From a virus, in IMG/VR virus record IMGVR_UViG_3300044846_000590, positions 1 to 30,161 of that record: 30,161 bases of DNA; one strand, written 5' to 3'. Position 1 is the first letter of the stretch; the number at the start of each line of letters is the position of its first letter. The notes beneath the pieces are model-generated. The model saw only the letters and a list, made by a program, of their open reading frames with translations, made no database searches and was not told the DNA's origin. The position numbers were made by a program, and so were the translations under genes. Shown here one piece after another: positions 12,208 to 17,501 of this stretch.

Positions 12208-12230
12208 ACTGTGTTTAAACTGTGTAAACT
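12205..12230 (+). repeat. Short direct repeats TAAACTGTGT before terminase small subunit
   Basis: TAAACTGTGT occurs at 12205-12214 and 12216-12225, followed by a partial copy TAAACT at 12225-12230, directly before the ATG at 12231. The segment also contains the palindrome GTTTAAAC (12213-12220). It sits where a packaging-protein operator, terminase recognition site or leader element could be. Confidence 0.5.
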
Positions 12231-12602
12231 ATGGCAAAAAATACTTCAGGTTTAAAACCATTTAAGGCGGGCGAAGATACAAGGCGTAACTTGGAAGGAC
12301 GCCCAAGAAAATACGTTAGTCTGTTAAAAGAACAGGGTTACAAATTAGCCGAAATAAACGATTCAATTCAGGCGCTTATGTCAATGACACCAAAAGAATT
12401 GGAAGCCGTGACAAAGAACCCTGACGCGACAGTTCTTGAAATGACAGTTGCAAAGGCAATTATTAAGTCAATGAATAACGGAAGTCTTTATTCAATGGAC
12501 ACTTTACTTTCACGCGTTTATGGTAAACCAAAAGAACAGGTTGACGTTCAACAGGACACGAAGATTGAAGTTGTATTTGTTGACGGCAAAACAATTTTGT
12601 AA
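12231..12602 (+). CDS. Terminase small subunit-like protein
   Basis: This is a 123-residue protein. The N-terminus KPFKAGEDTRRNLEGRPRKY has the (N/E)GRPRK signature of DUF5681-like/small terminase proteins. A helical DNA-binding region follows (LLKEQGYKLAEINDSIQALM, SMTPKELEAVTKNPDATVLE), then LLSRVYGKPKEQVDVQ. It lies 24 bases before the large subunit, as expected. It would bind the packaging site and regulate the motor. Confidence 0.75.
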   Translation: MAKNTSGLKPFKAGEDTRRNLEGRPRKYVSLLKEQGYKLAEINDSIQALMSMTPKELEAVTKNPDATVLEMTVAKAIIKSMNNGSLYSMDTLLSRVYGKPKEQVDVQQDTKIEVVFVDGKTIL

Positions 12603-12625
12603 TATAAACGGCGTATCTTTACATT

Positions 12626-13777
12626 ATGCGCATTGAGTTACCAACCCCACATATTAATCAACAAAAGATATTGCAAGCGGATAGGCGCTTTATTGTCGTT
12701 ATGTGCGGACGTCGTTTTGGTAAGTCTGAATTGTCGCAAATATTAATTATTAAAGAAGCTTTAAAAGGCGGTTCTGTTGCATATGTAACGCCGACATACG
12801 GATTGGCGCAAGTATTCTTTGAACGATTGGCGAAAGTGCTTCCATTTAAAAAGAATATTTCAAAGCTTAAAATATATTGTCCCAACGAAGGATCAATTGA
12901 ATTCTTCACAGGGGAACGATTAGACAATTTACGTGGTCGCAAATTCCATTTGGTTATTATAGACGAAGCTGCGTTTATTTCAGATTTAGAAGACGGTTGG
13001 AATAATAGCATTCGCCCAACGCTGACCGATTACGAAGGACGTGCGGTTTTCCTTTCAACGCCACGCGGGAAGAATTTCTTTTATTCCCTATTTATGAAAA
13101 TGGGCGAAAACGATTGGCAAAGTTTTAAATTTAGCACATACGATAACCCGCATATAAACCCGCGCGAAATTGACGAAGCACGAATACAATTGCCGGAAGT
13201 TGTATTTAATCAGGAGTATTTAGCAGACCCCGCAGAAAATAGCGCCAACCCTTTTGGGAACGCATTTATCAAACGCTGCATAAAACCTATTTCAGCGCAG
13301 CCAATTGTTTGTTACGGGATTGACCTTGCGAAGTCTGTTGACTTTACTGTTATAGTCGGTTTGGATAATAACGGAAATGTGGCTTATTTTGACCGCTTCC
13401 AATTGGATTGGCACAATACCAAAGAAACAATCAAAAGATTGCCGCCTGCGCCTATAATCGTGGATTCAACGGGTGTTGGCGACCCTATATTAGAAGACTT
13501 GCTTCGTGAAGGGGTAAATATAGAAGGTTTGAAGTTTACAAGTCAGTCAAAGCAGCAACTTATGGAAGGTTTGGCTTCAGCCATTCAACAGGCACGAATT
13601 GGATTCCCTGAAGGGGTTATTGTGGACGAATTAGACGTGTTTGAATATCAGTTCACGGCAAATGGCGTTAGGTATTCAGCGCCGTCAGGATTCCACGACG
13701 ACTGCGTTATGGCATTGGCTTTGGCTTGGCAGAATCACGCAATTAAACGCGGGAATGGTCGTTATGCCTTTGCTTAA
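12626..13777 (+). CDS. terL: Terminase large subunit
   Basis: This is a 383-residue DNA-packaging motor. The ATPase domain has Walker A GRRFGKS (28-34), Walker B LVIIDEAAFI (about 109-118) and the coupling motif LSTPRGKN. The RNase H-like nuclease domain has YGIDLAKSVDFTV (about 229), IIVDSTGVGD (about 277) and FHDDCVMALALA (about 355), providing the acidic metal ligands. The protein is on the short side for TerL but both domains are complete. It ends immediately before the second copy of the operator-like repeats. Confidence 0.95.
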   Translation: MRIELPTPHINQQKILQADRRFIVVMCGRRFGKSELSQILIIKEALKGGSVAYVTPTYGLAQVFFERLAKVLPFKKNISKLKIYCPNEGSIEFFTGERLDNLRGRKFHLVIIDEAAFISDLEDGWNNSIRPTLTDYEGRAVFLSTPRGKNFFYSLFMKMGENDWQSFKFSTYDNPHINPREIDEARIQLPEVVFNQEYLADPAENSANPFGNAFIKRCIKPISAQPIVCYGIDLAKSVDFTVIVGLDNNGNVAYFDRFQLDWHNTKETIKRLPPAPIIVDSTGVGDPILEDLLREGVNIEGLKFTSQSKQQLMEGLASAIQQARIGFPEGVIVDELDVFEYQFTANGVRYSAPSGFHDDCVMALALAWQNHAIKRGNGRYAFA

Positions 13778-13806
13778 CCATTTATCCTTAATATTTACCA
13801 TTCATC
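13778..13806 (+). repeat. Tandem operator-like repeats CCATTTATC/CCATTCATC (copy 2)
   Basis: CCATTTATC at 13778-13786 and CCATTCATC at 13798-13806 are 20 bases apart and begin directly after the terL stop codon. This reproduces the arrangement at 3768-3796. The distance from the second repeat start to the promoter TTTG is 26 bases here, against 18 in copy 1. No further intergenic copies were seen in the window. Confidence 0.6.
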
Positions 13807-13823
13807 ACAATTTTTAAAAAAGA

Positions 13824-13856
13824 TTTGTTTTGTATTGTGTACAATATGTATATTTG
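13824..13856 (+). promoter_or_regulatory. Bacteroidota-type promoter for the methyltransferase operon
   Basis: TTTG at 13824-13827 and TATATTTG at 13849-13856 with a 21-base spacer form the same promoter as at 3806. Positions 13824-13862 match copy 1 at 35 of 39 bases. The spacer here contains ATTGTGTACAAT, an imperfect inverted repeat. The first gene starts at 13881. Confidence 0.75.
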
Positions 13857-13880
13857 TGTTAACAATAAAAACTTATAACA

Positions 13881-14033
13881 ATGGCAAACAAATTAAAAAC
13901 ACCACAGGAAAAACATTTAGAACTATTAGCTGAACGTCAAAAGCAATACGCCAAAGATTCTTTGGGTATGGGTTGGTTCTTCGCTATTATTACAATAGCT
14001 TTATTTTTAACCGCTTTAATTGAAAACTTATAA
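13881..14033 (+). CDS. 50-residue single-pass membrane protein
   Basis: A short frame right behind the promoter. It has a charged N-terminus (KLKTPQEKHLELLAERQKQY) and a C-terminal transmembrane helix (about 29-47, GMGWFFAIITIALFLTALIE). It is preceded by CTTATAACAATG, a leader sequence also found before the gene at 15341, and it ends two bases before the methyltransferase start. Unknown function. Confidence 0.65.
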   Translation: MANKLKTPQEKHLELLAERQKQYAKDSLGMGWFFAIITIALFLTALIENL

Positions 14034-14035
14034 TT

Positions 14036-14842
14036 ATGAATCACGCAAGTTTATTTAGCGGGATTGGCGGTTTTGACCTTGCCGCAGAATGGGCAGGTTG
14101 GAATAACGTATTTCATTGCGAATGGAATTCATTCGGGCAAAAAGTATTAAAATATCATTTTCCTAATTCAATTTCTTATAATGACATTACTAAAACAGAC
14201 TTTACTATTCACAAAGGATCAATTGACATTCTCACAGGGGGATTCCCTTGCCAACCATACTCAACCGCAGGACTTAGAAAGGGCAAAGCCGACGAAAGAC
14301 ATTTATTTCCTGAAATGCTTAGAGCAATTAAAGAAATCAGACCACGTTGGGTTATTGGCGAAAATGTTCGTGGACTTGTTAGTTGGAACGGGGGATTGGT
14401 ATTCGACGAAGTGTGCGCTGACTTGGAAGGCGAAGGTTATGAAGTACAACCGTTTCTTATTCCTGCTGCAAGTGTCAACGCACCGCACCAAAGACAAAGA
14501 ATTTGGTTTGTTGCCTACACCCAACGCGCAGGATTGGAATACGGGGACAAAGCCACAAACATATCAAAACAGAAAGAACAAACATTTAAGCAAAGGCGTG
14601 AATTTACAAATGAGTTTACGACAAATGGCAGCAAATTTAACGCCGGAAAATACAGTAACATACAAGCTGAACAATTACTTTGCAGAAACATTAATGGGAT
14701 TTCCGGAACGTTGGACGGAATTACCTTTTCAAAATGGCGAAAAGAATCAATCAAAGCATACGGAAACGCAATAGTTCCGCAAGTTGCTTTTGAAATATTT
14801 AAAACAATCAATATATTTGAAGAACAATTAAAAAACTTATAA
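14036..14842 (+). CDS. dcm: DNA (cytosine-5) methyltransferase
   Basis: This is a 268-residue C5-methyltransferase. Motif I is LFSGIGGFDLA (6-16), motif IV is GGFPCQPYS with catalytic Cys72, motif VI is GENVRGL (108-114), motif VIII is HQRQRIWFVA (151-160) and motif X is KAYGNAIVPQVA (240-251). The target-recognition stretch between VIII and X is short (about 75 residues) and polar. It would methylate cytosines of phage DNA, probably protecting it from host restriction; no cognate nuclease is adjacent. A second frame with its own motifs lies wholly inside it (14181-14774). Confidence 0.9.
   Translation: MNHASLFSGIGGFDLAAEWAGWNNVFHCEWNSFGQKVLKYHFPNSISYNDITKTDFTIHKGSIDILTGGFPCQPYSTAGLRKGKADERHLFPEMLRAIKEIRPRWVIGENVRGLVSWNGGLVFDEVCADLEGEGYEVQPFLIPAASVNAPHQRQRIWFVAYTQRAGLEYGDKATNISKQKEQTFKQRREFTNEFTTNGSKFNAGKYSNIQAEQLLCRNINGISGTLDGITFSKWRKESIKAYGNAIVPQVAFEIFKTINIFEEQLKNL
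14181..14774 (+). CDS. Overlapping-frame protein inside dcm (LPTP / MGFPERW family)
   Basis: A 197-codon frame, +1 relative to dcm and entirely within it. It has recognisable segments: VGTGDWYSTKCALTWKAK, NRFLFLLQVSTHRTKDKEFG, LLPTPNAQDW, FAETLMGFPERWTELPF and a terminal NGEKNQSKHTETQ. I recall LPTPxAxD and MGFPxxWTxLPF blocks from phage proteins linked to cytosine methyltransferases, in some actinophages in one frame with the methylase. The bases of dcm motif VIII also encode KEFGLLPTP, and those of dcm motif X also encode SKHTETQ. This suggests genuine dual coding, or a locus in which the recognition region has moved out of frame. Expression is unproven. Confidence 0.6.
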   Translation: MTLLKQTLLFTKDQLTFSQGDSLANHTQPQDLERAKPTKDIYFLKCLEQLKKSDHVGLLAKMFVDLLVGTGDWYSTKCALTWKAKVMKYNRFLFLLQVSTHRTKDKEFGLLPTPNAQDWNTGTKPQTYQNRKNKHLSKGVNLQMSLRQMAANLTPENTVTYKLNNYFAETLMGFPERWTELPFQNGEKNQSKHTETQ

Positions 14843-14844
14843 CT

Positions 14845-15003
14845 ATGCCTTATTCAACTTGCTGCGGTGCGCATACCAATTTTCCCGAAATTGATCTTTG
14901 CCCTGATTGCTTAGAACATTGTGATTGGGAAGACGAAGAAGAATTGGAAGACGACCAAGAAACAGACAATAAAATTGAACAGGATAAAATAAACCGATTG
15001 TAA
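14845..15003 (+). CDS. 52-residue zinc-knuckle, acidic-tail protein
   Basis: The frame starts MPYSTCCGAHTNFPEIDLC and continues PDCLEHC, giving a CCGA...CPDC-x3-C cysteine set suited to zinc. A very acidic tail follows (DWEDEEELEDDQETDNK). Small phage proteins with CCGA and CPDCxEHCDxE are common; their function is not known to me. It starts two bases after the methyltransferase. Confidence 0.7.
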   Translation: MPYSTCCGAHTNFPEIDLCPDCLEHCDWEDEEELEDDQETDNKIEQDKINRL

Positions 15004-15009
15004 ACTTAC

Positions 15010-15078
15010 GCCGCCTGAAGAATTTTTAATATTAAAAAAAACAAAGATAGTAATTTGGTGAACTTTGGGCGGCTTTTT
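15010..15078 (+). terminator. Long-loop hairpin GCCGCC/GGCGGC with T5, terminator-like
   Basis: GCCGCC (15010-15015) pairs with GGCGGC (15068-15073), followed by TTTTT (15074-15078). The 52-nt loop is A/T-rich. A weak or regulated terminator just before the start at 15091 is likely. The long loop is unlike the compact terminators at 16715, 25284 and 25884. Confidence 0.45.
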
Positions 15079-15090
15079 AAAACTAATTTT

Positions 15091-15252
15091 ATGGCTAATT
15101 ATTACGAACTTAAACAGACGACTTTAATGGAATTGGAAATTGAAGGTTTGATTGAAAAAATTAAACAACTTGAAATAAGCTTAGGAATTAAAGAATTGGA
15201 AATAAAACAATTAAAAATGCGTATATTAGCAATATCAGATATTAACCAATAA
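15091..15252 (+). CDS. 53-residue coiled-coil protein
   Basis: ATG 15091 is chosen; the frame extends upstream to a TTG inside the hairpin loop. The protein is MANYYELKQTTLMELEIEG followed by a leucine/isoleucine heptad region (LIEKIKQLEISLGIKELEIK) to near the end. It is probably a short coiled-coil or oligomerising helix. No family or function is recognised. Confidence 0.55.
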   Translation: MANYYELKQTTLMELEIEGLIEKIKQLEISLGIKELEIKQLKMRILAISDINQ

Positions 15253-15257
15253 CATTG

Positions 15258-15320
15258 TCCCCGTCCAAATTCAACAATCAATTTTAAACAGGGGTGTTTA
15301 GGTTATGTCACGGGCGGGGA
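15258..15320 (+). promoter_or_regulatory. Intergenic stem-loop with 9-bp closing stem
   Basis: TCCCCGTCC (15258-15266) pairs with GGGCGGGGA (15312-15320), with one T-G pair, around a 45-nt loop. The loop contains CAACAATCAATTTTAAACA then GGGGTGTTTAGGTTATG. An ordered set of similar blocks is in the intergenic RNA candidate at 6254-6339. It lies 20 bases before the HTH gene at 15341. A leader RNA or a weak terminator are the options. Confidence 0.4.
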
Positions 15321-15340
15321 TATTTTAAAAGCTTATAACA

Positions 15341-15700
15341 ATGATAACAAATTTTGAATTCCTGACAAGGGAAATGACCGACGAAGAAAAAAAATTAGTT
15401 CCGATCCTAATAAAAGGATTCAACACTAAGACAAAAGATAACCCAATTAAAGCGCCTGAAATAGTACAGGTAATCAATAACAAGCGCGAAAGCTTAGGTT
15501 TAAAGTCTAATTTTTCAGAAGTTAGATTGCGTAAAATTGTTAACTTTATACGTGCAGAAGGGATTTTGCCGCTAATAGCTACGTCAAACGGTTACTATTG
15601 CAGCAAAGACAAAGAAGAAATTAAAAGTCAGATTGAAAGTTTAACGCAACGCGCAGACGCAATAATGTCAAGTGCTAACGGATTAAATAAATTTTTATGA
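15341..15700 (+). CDS. HTH-like phage protein
   Basis: This is a 119-residue protein. A helical core (LKSNFSEVRLRKIVNFIRAE) is followed by GILPLIATSNGYYCSKDKEE, a pattern resembling a winged-helix wing in phage regulators, then a C-terminal helix (SLTQRADAIMSSANGLNKFL). Related 'LRKIVNYIR...LPLIATSxGYYxS' proteins recur in phages and are likely DNA-binding. It lies behind a stem-loop leader and the CTTATAACAATG start context, so it may be regulated with the methyltransferase operon. Confidence 0.65.
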   Translation: MITNFEFLTREMTDEEKKLVPILIKGFNTKTKDNPIKAPEIVQVINNKRESLGLKSNFSEVRLRKIVNFIRAEGILPLIATSNGYYCSKDKEEIKSQIESLTQRADAIMSSANGLNKFL

Positions 15701-15771
15701 TAACTGTTTTAATATCAATAATAGGTTGGGAATTGGCAAAATGGCTATTTTATAAAATTGTAAATAAATAA
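15697..15771 (+). CDS. 24-residue membrane peptide
   Basis: A tiny frame starting MITVLISIIGWELAKWLFY and ending in basic residues. It overlaps the preceding stop as ATGA and ends three bases before the next start. Tight packing and a clear amphipathic/hydrophobic pattern support it, but its length leaves doubt. Confidence 0.45.
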   Translation: MITVLISIIGWELAKWLFYKIVNK

Positions 15772-15774
15772 TAT

Positions 15775-15933
15775 ATGAAGGAACTGAACGAACTTCGCGA
15801 ATGGGTTTGGTCACAATGTTTGACAGGTCAACCTTTTTCCTGTGCAGACGTTATAAATAAGATTGATCAAATGTTAGAATCTGACACAGATATTGAAGAA
15901 CTTTTATTAACTTCGTTTTATGAAATGGAATAA
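15775..15933 (+). CDS. 52-residue hypothetical protein
   Basis: This short acidic protein starts MKELNELREWVWSQCLTGQ and ends with a helical DQMLESDTDIEELLLTSFYE. It overlaps the chaperone-like gene by 14 bases. No family is recognised. The frame fills the interval between the membrane peptide and the tail genes. Confidence 0.55.
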   Translation: MKELNELREWVWSQCLTGQPFSCADVINKIDQMLESDTDIEELLLTSFYEME

Positions 15934-16594
15934 TTTAACCCTTTGGCAATATCAACAAATAATGCCTATAATTACCAACCCTGAAAAAGATTGGACAGAA
16001 TTAGACAAAGAAGTTAAGCTATTATGTATCGTCACAGGGTTAACAGAATATCAGATTGACAGTTTAGGAATTGAAGATTTAAAAGAACTTCGCAAAGAAT
16101 TAGCTTTTTTAGACGAACCAATTGAAGGGAAGCCGGTTGACTTTATTGTTATCAATGGCAGGCGTTACCGAATGAATTATGATATTAAAAATATGCCTGC
16201 GGCGCGTTACATTGAAAGCAAGGTTTTCAGCAAAGATACATTGGCAAACCTGCACAAAATAGCTGCGTCAATGGTTATCCCGCAGAAAAAAAATTGGTAC
16301 GGCAAATGGATTGACGATAAGTACGACGCAAGTAAACACGAAGAATACGCGTCGGATATGCAGGAAGCGAATTTTATACACGTTTATCATTCGTTGGTTT
16401 TTTTTTATCAAGTTTACAGAAATTGGATAGAAGTTACGCGGGATTATATGAAAGCGGAAATGACGACGTCGGGAATGACGAGCCAACAAGCGGATTCGGT
16501 TCTGTCGCTTTTATGCGAATCTACGGGTGGCATTATACCGCCAAACTTGTTGCCGAACACGAAAATATCAGAACTTCAGAAGCTTTTGAAATGA
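15920..16594 (+). CDS. Tail assembly chaperone-like protein (G-like)
   Basis: This is a 224-residue protein. It starts MKWNNLTLWQYQQIMPIITN and has RYRMNYDIKNMPAARYIESK, followed by FIHVYHSLVFFYQVYRNWIE and TGGIIPPNLLPNTKISELQK. I associate this pattern with proteins upstream of tail genes in Bacteroidota phages, in the place of lambda gpG. A second frame overlaps its 3' end, as in G/T chaperone pairs, and a run of nine T lies at 16398-16406. The function is inferred from position and the overlap. Confidence 0.55.
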   Translation: MKWNNLTLWQYQQIMPIITNPEKDWTELDKEVKLLCIVTGLTEYQIDSLGIEDLKELRKELAFLDEPIEGKPVDFIVINGRRYRMNYDIKNMPAARYIESKVFSKDTLANLHKIAASMVIPQKKNWYGKWIDDKYDASKHEEYASDMQEANFIHVYHSLVFFYQVYRNWIEVTRDYMKAEMTTSGMTSQQADSVLSLLCESTGGIIPPNLLPNTKISELQKLLK

Positions 16595-16680
16595 AGACAA
16601 TTGAATTCTTGAACACAATGGCGTATATGAAGTCAAAAAATTCATACGATCGTGAAGAAGCAAAACGATTAAGGCAGTAG
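16513..16680 (+). CDS. Tail assembly chaperone-like protein (T-like), overlapping frame
   Basis: This 55-residue frame starts MRIYGWHYTAKLVAEHENI, then RTSEAFEMKTIEFLNTMAYM and KSKNSYDREEAKRLRQ. It overlaps the upstream gene by 82 bases in the -1 frame. It may start at ATG 16513, at ATG 16591 (ATGA overlap), or be made as a -1 frameshift fusion at T9 (16398-16406). The frame is open upstream to 16336. The YGW-x(3)-KLVA and FLNxxAYxKxK patterns fit the second member of G/T-like pairs. It ends just before a strong terminator. Confidence 0.55.
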   Translation: MRIYGWHYTAKLVAEHENIRTSEAFEMKTIEFLNTMAYMKSKNSYDREEAKRLRQ

Positions 16681-16714
16681 TTGGTTTTTTATTGTTATAA
16701 GCAAAAGGAAGAAG

Positions 16715-16738
16715 ACCCCGTTTTTTAGCGGGGTTTTT
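16715..16738 (+). terminator. Intrinsic terminator
   Basis: ACCCCG (16715-16720), an 8-base loop and CGGGGT (16729-16734), followed by further T residues to 16738. It closes the short operon that begins at the promoter at 13824. The rest of the 98-base interval up to 16779 is AT-rich, and I see no convincing promoter in it. Confidence 0.8.
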
Positions 16739-16778
16739 CTATTGGCGGTATTTAGATTTATTTTAGCTATTTATTATT

Positions 16779-17501
16779 ATGACTGAAGGGCAAAGACAGG
16801 CGCAATTACTAAGGGACGGATTTTTAGAACGTATTGGCGAACAATACGATTTAATTGACCCGACTGAATTCCCTATTGCCGAACAAATGCTTATTTTCTA
16901 CGGGAAACAGTTCAACGACGAAGTACAAAAGAATTTAGCAAAAAGCGGTTCAATTGCAACGGGTAAAATTGGGGATTTAGTTGTACCAAAGATCAACAAA
17001 TTCGGGAATGATTATGAAATGTGGCTGGGTTATGACAAAGACAACCCCGCTTCGGTTTATTATAAGTACGTGAATAAAGGAGTTCGTGGGGTTGGCGGTA
17101 CAAATGCGCGCCCGAAACGTGTTGCTTCTGACACACCATTTGAATACAAAACGCCATATCCAAATAAGAAAATGGCAACTTCTATTTTGCAATGGTACAG
17201 ATTAGGCAAAGCAAAGTCAACTTCAGAAACGCAGACAAAAAAACTAAGCAAGACGCAACGTAAAAATAAAAAGCTTAAACAAGTTGTAAATAAAGCGGAT
17301 TCTTTAAAGTCTTTGGCGTATGCTACGGCTGCGGCAATTAAAAGGGACGGTTTACGTACGACTTCATATTTTGATAATGCAGTTAAGGCGGTATTTAATA
17401 AAGAATTTTTCGCTGCAATGGCAACGGCTTTCGGTGGCGACGTTCAACTTCAAATTAGACAAATAGGAAATAAAATAGAAAATGGCAATAACAGTAAATA
17501 G
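16779..17501 (+). CDS. HK97 gp10-like tail completion/neck protein
   Basis: This is a 240-residue protein. It contains YYKYVNKGVRGVGG (about 88-101), FEYKTPYPNKKMATSILQWY and SLAYATAAAIKRDGLRTTSY then FDNAVKAVF. The order 'YxKYVNKG ... P.K.M..AI..W ... A..I.R.GL..T.YF..A' is the pattern of gp10-like minor structural proteins that join tail and head. A lysine-rich insertion (about 150-175) is unlike most members. It overlaps the next gene by 20 bases. Confidence 0.6.
   Translation: MTEGQRQAQLLRDGFLERIGEQYDLIDPTEFPIAEQMLIFYGKQFNDEVQKNLAKSGSIATGKIGDLVVPKINKFGNDYEMWLGYDKDNPASVYYKYVNKGVRGVGGTNARPKRVASDTPFEYKTPYPNKKMATSILQWYRLGKAKSTSETQTKKLSKTQRKNKKLKQVVNKADSLKSLAYATAAAIKRDGLRTTSYFDNAVKAVFNKEFFAAMATAFGGDVQLQIRQIGNKIENGNNSK

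Noticed and set aside
12604-12625. Promoter-like TATCTTTA before terL
   Set aside because: The last base does not match TAnnTTTG and no -33 element lies at a usable distance.
14303-14811. Antisense frames within dcm
   Set aside because: They have no recognisable motif and show Ser/Phe/Leu composition typical of reverse-strand shadows, unlike the +1 frame kept as a finding.
16423-16512. TTG at 16423 as start of the T-like frame
   Set aside because: A rare start with no support; ATG 16513 fits the recognisable YGWHY start better, and a frameshift at the T run would not need this codon.
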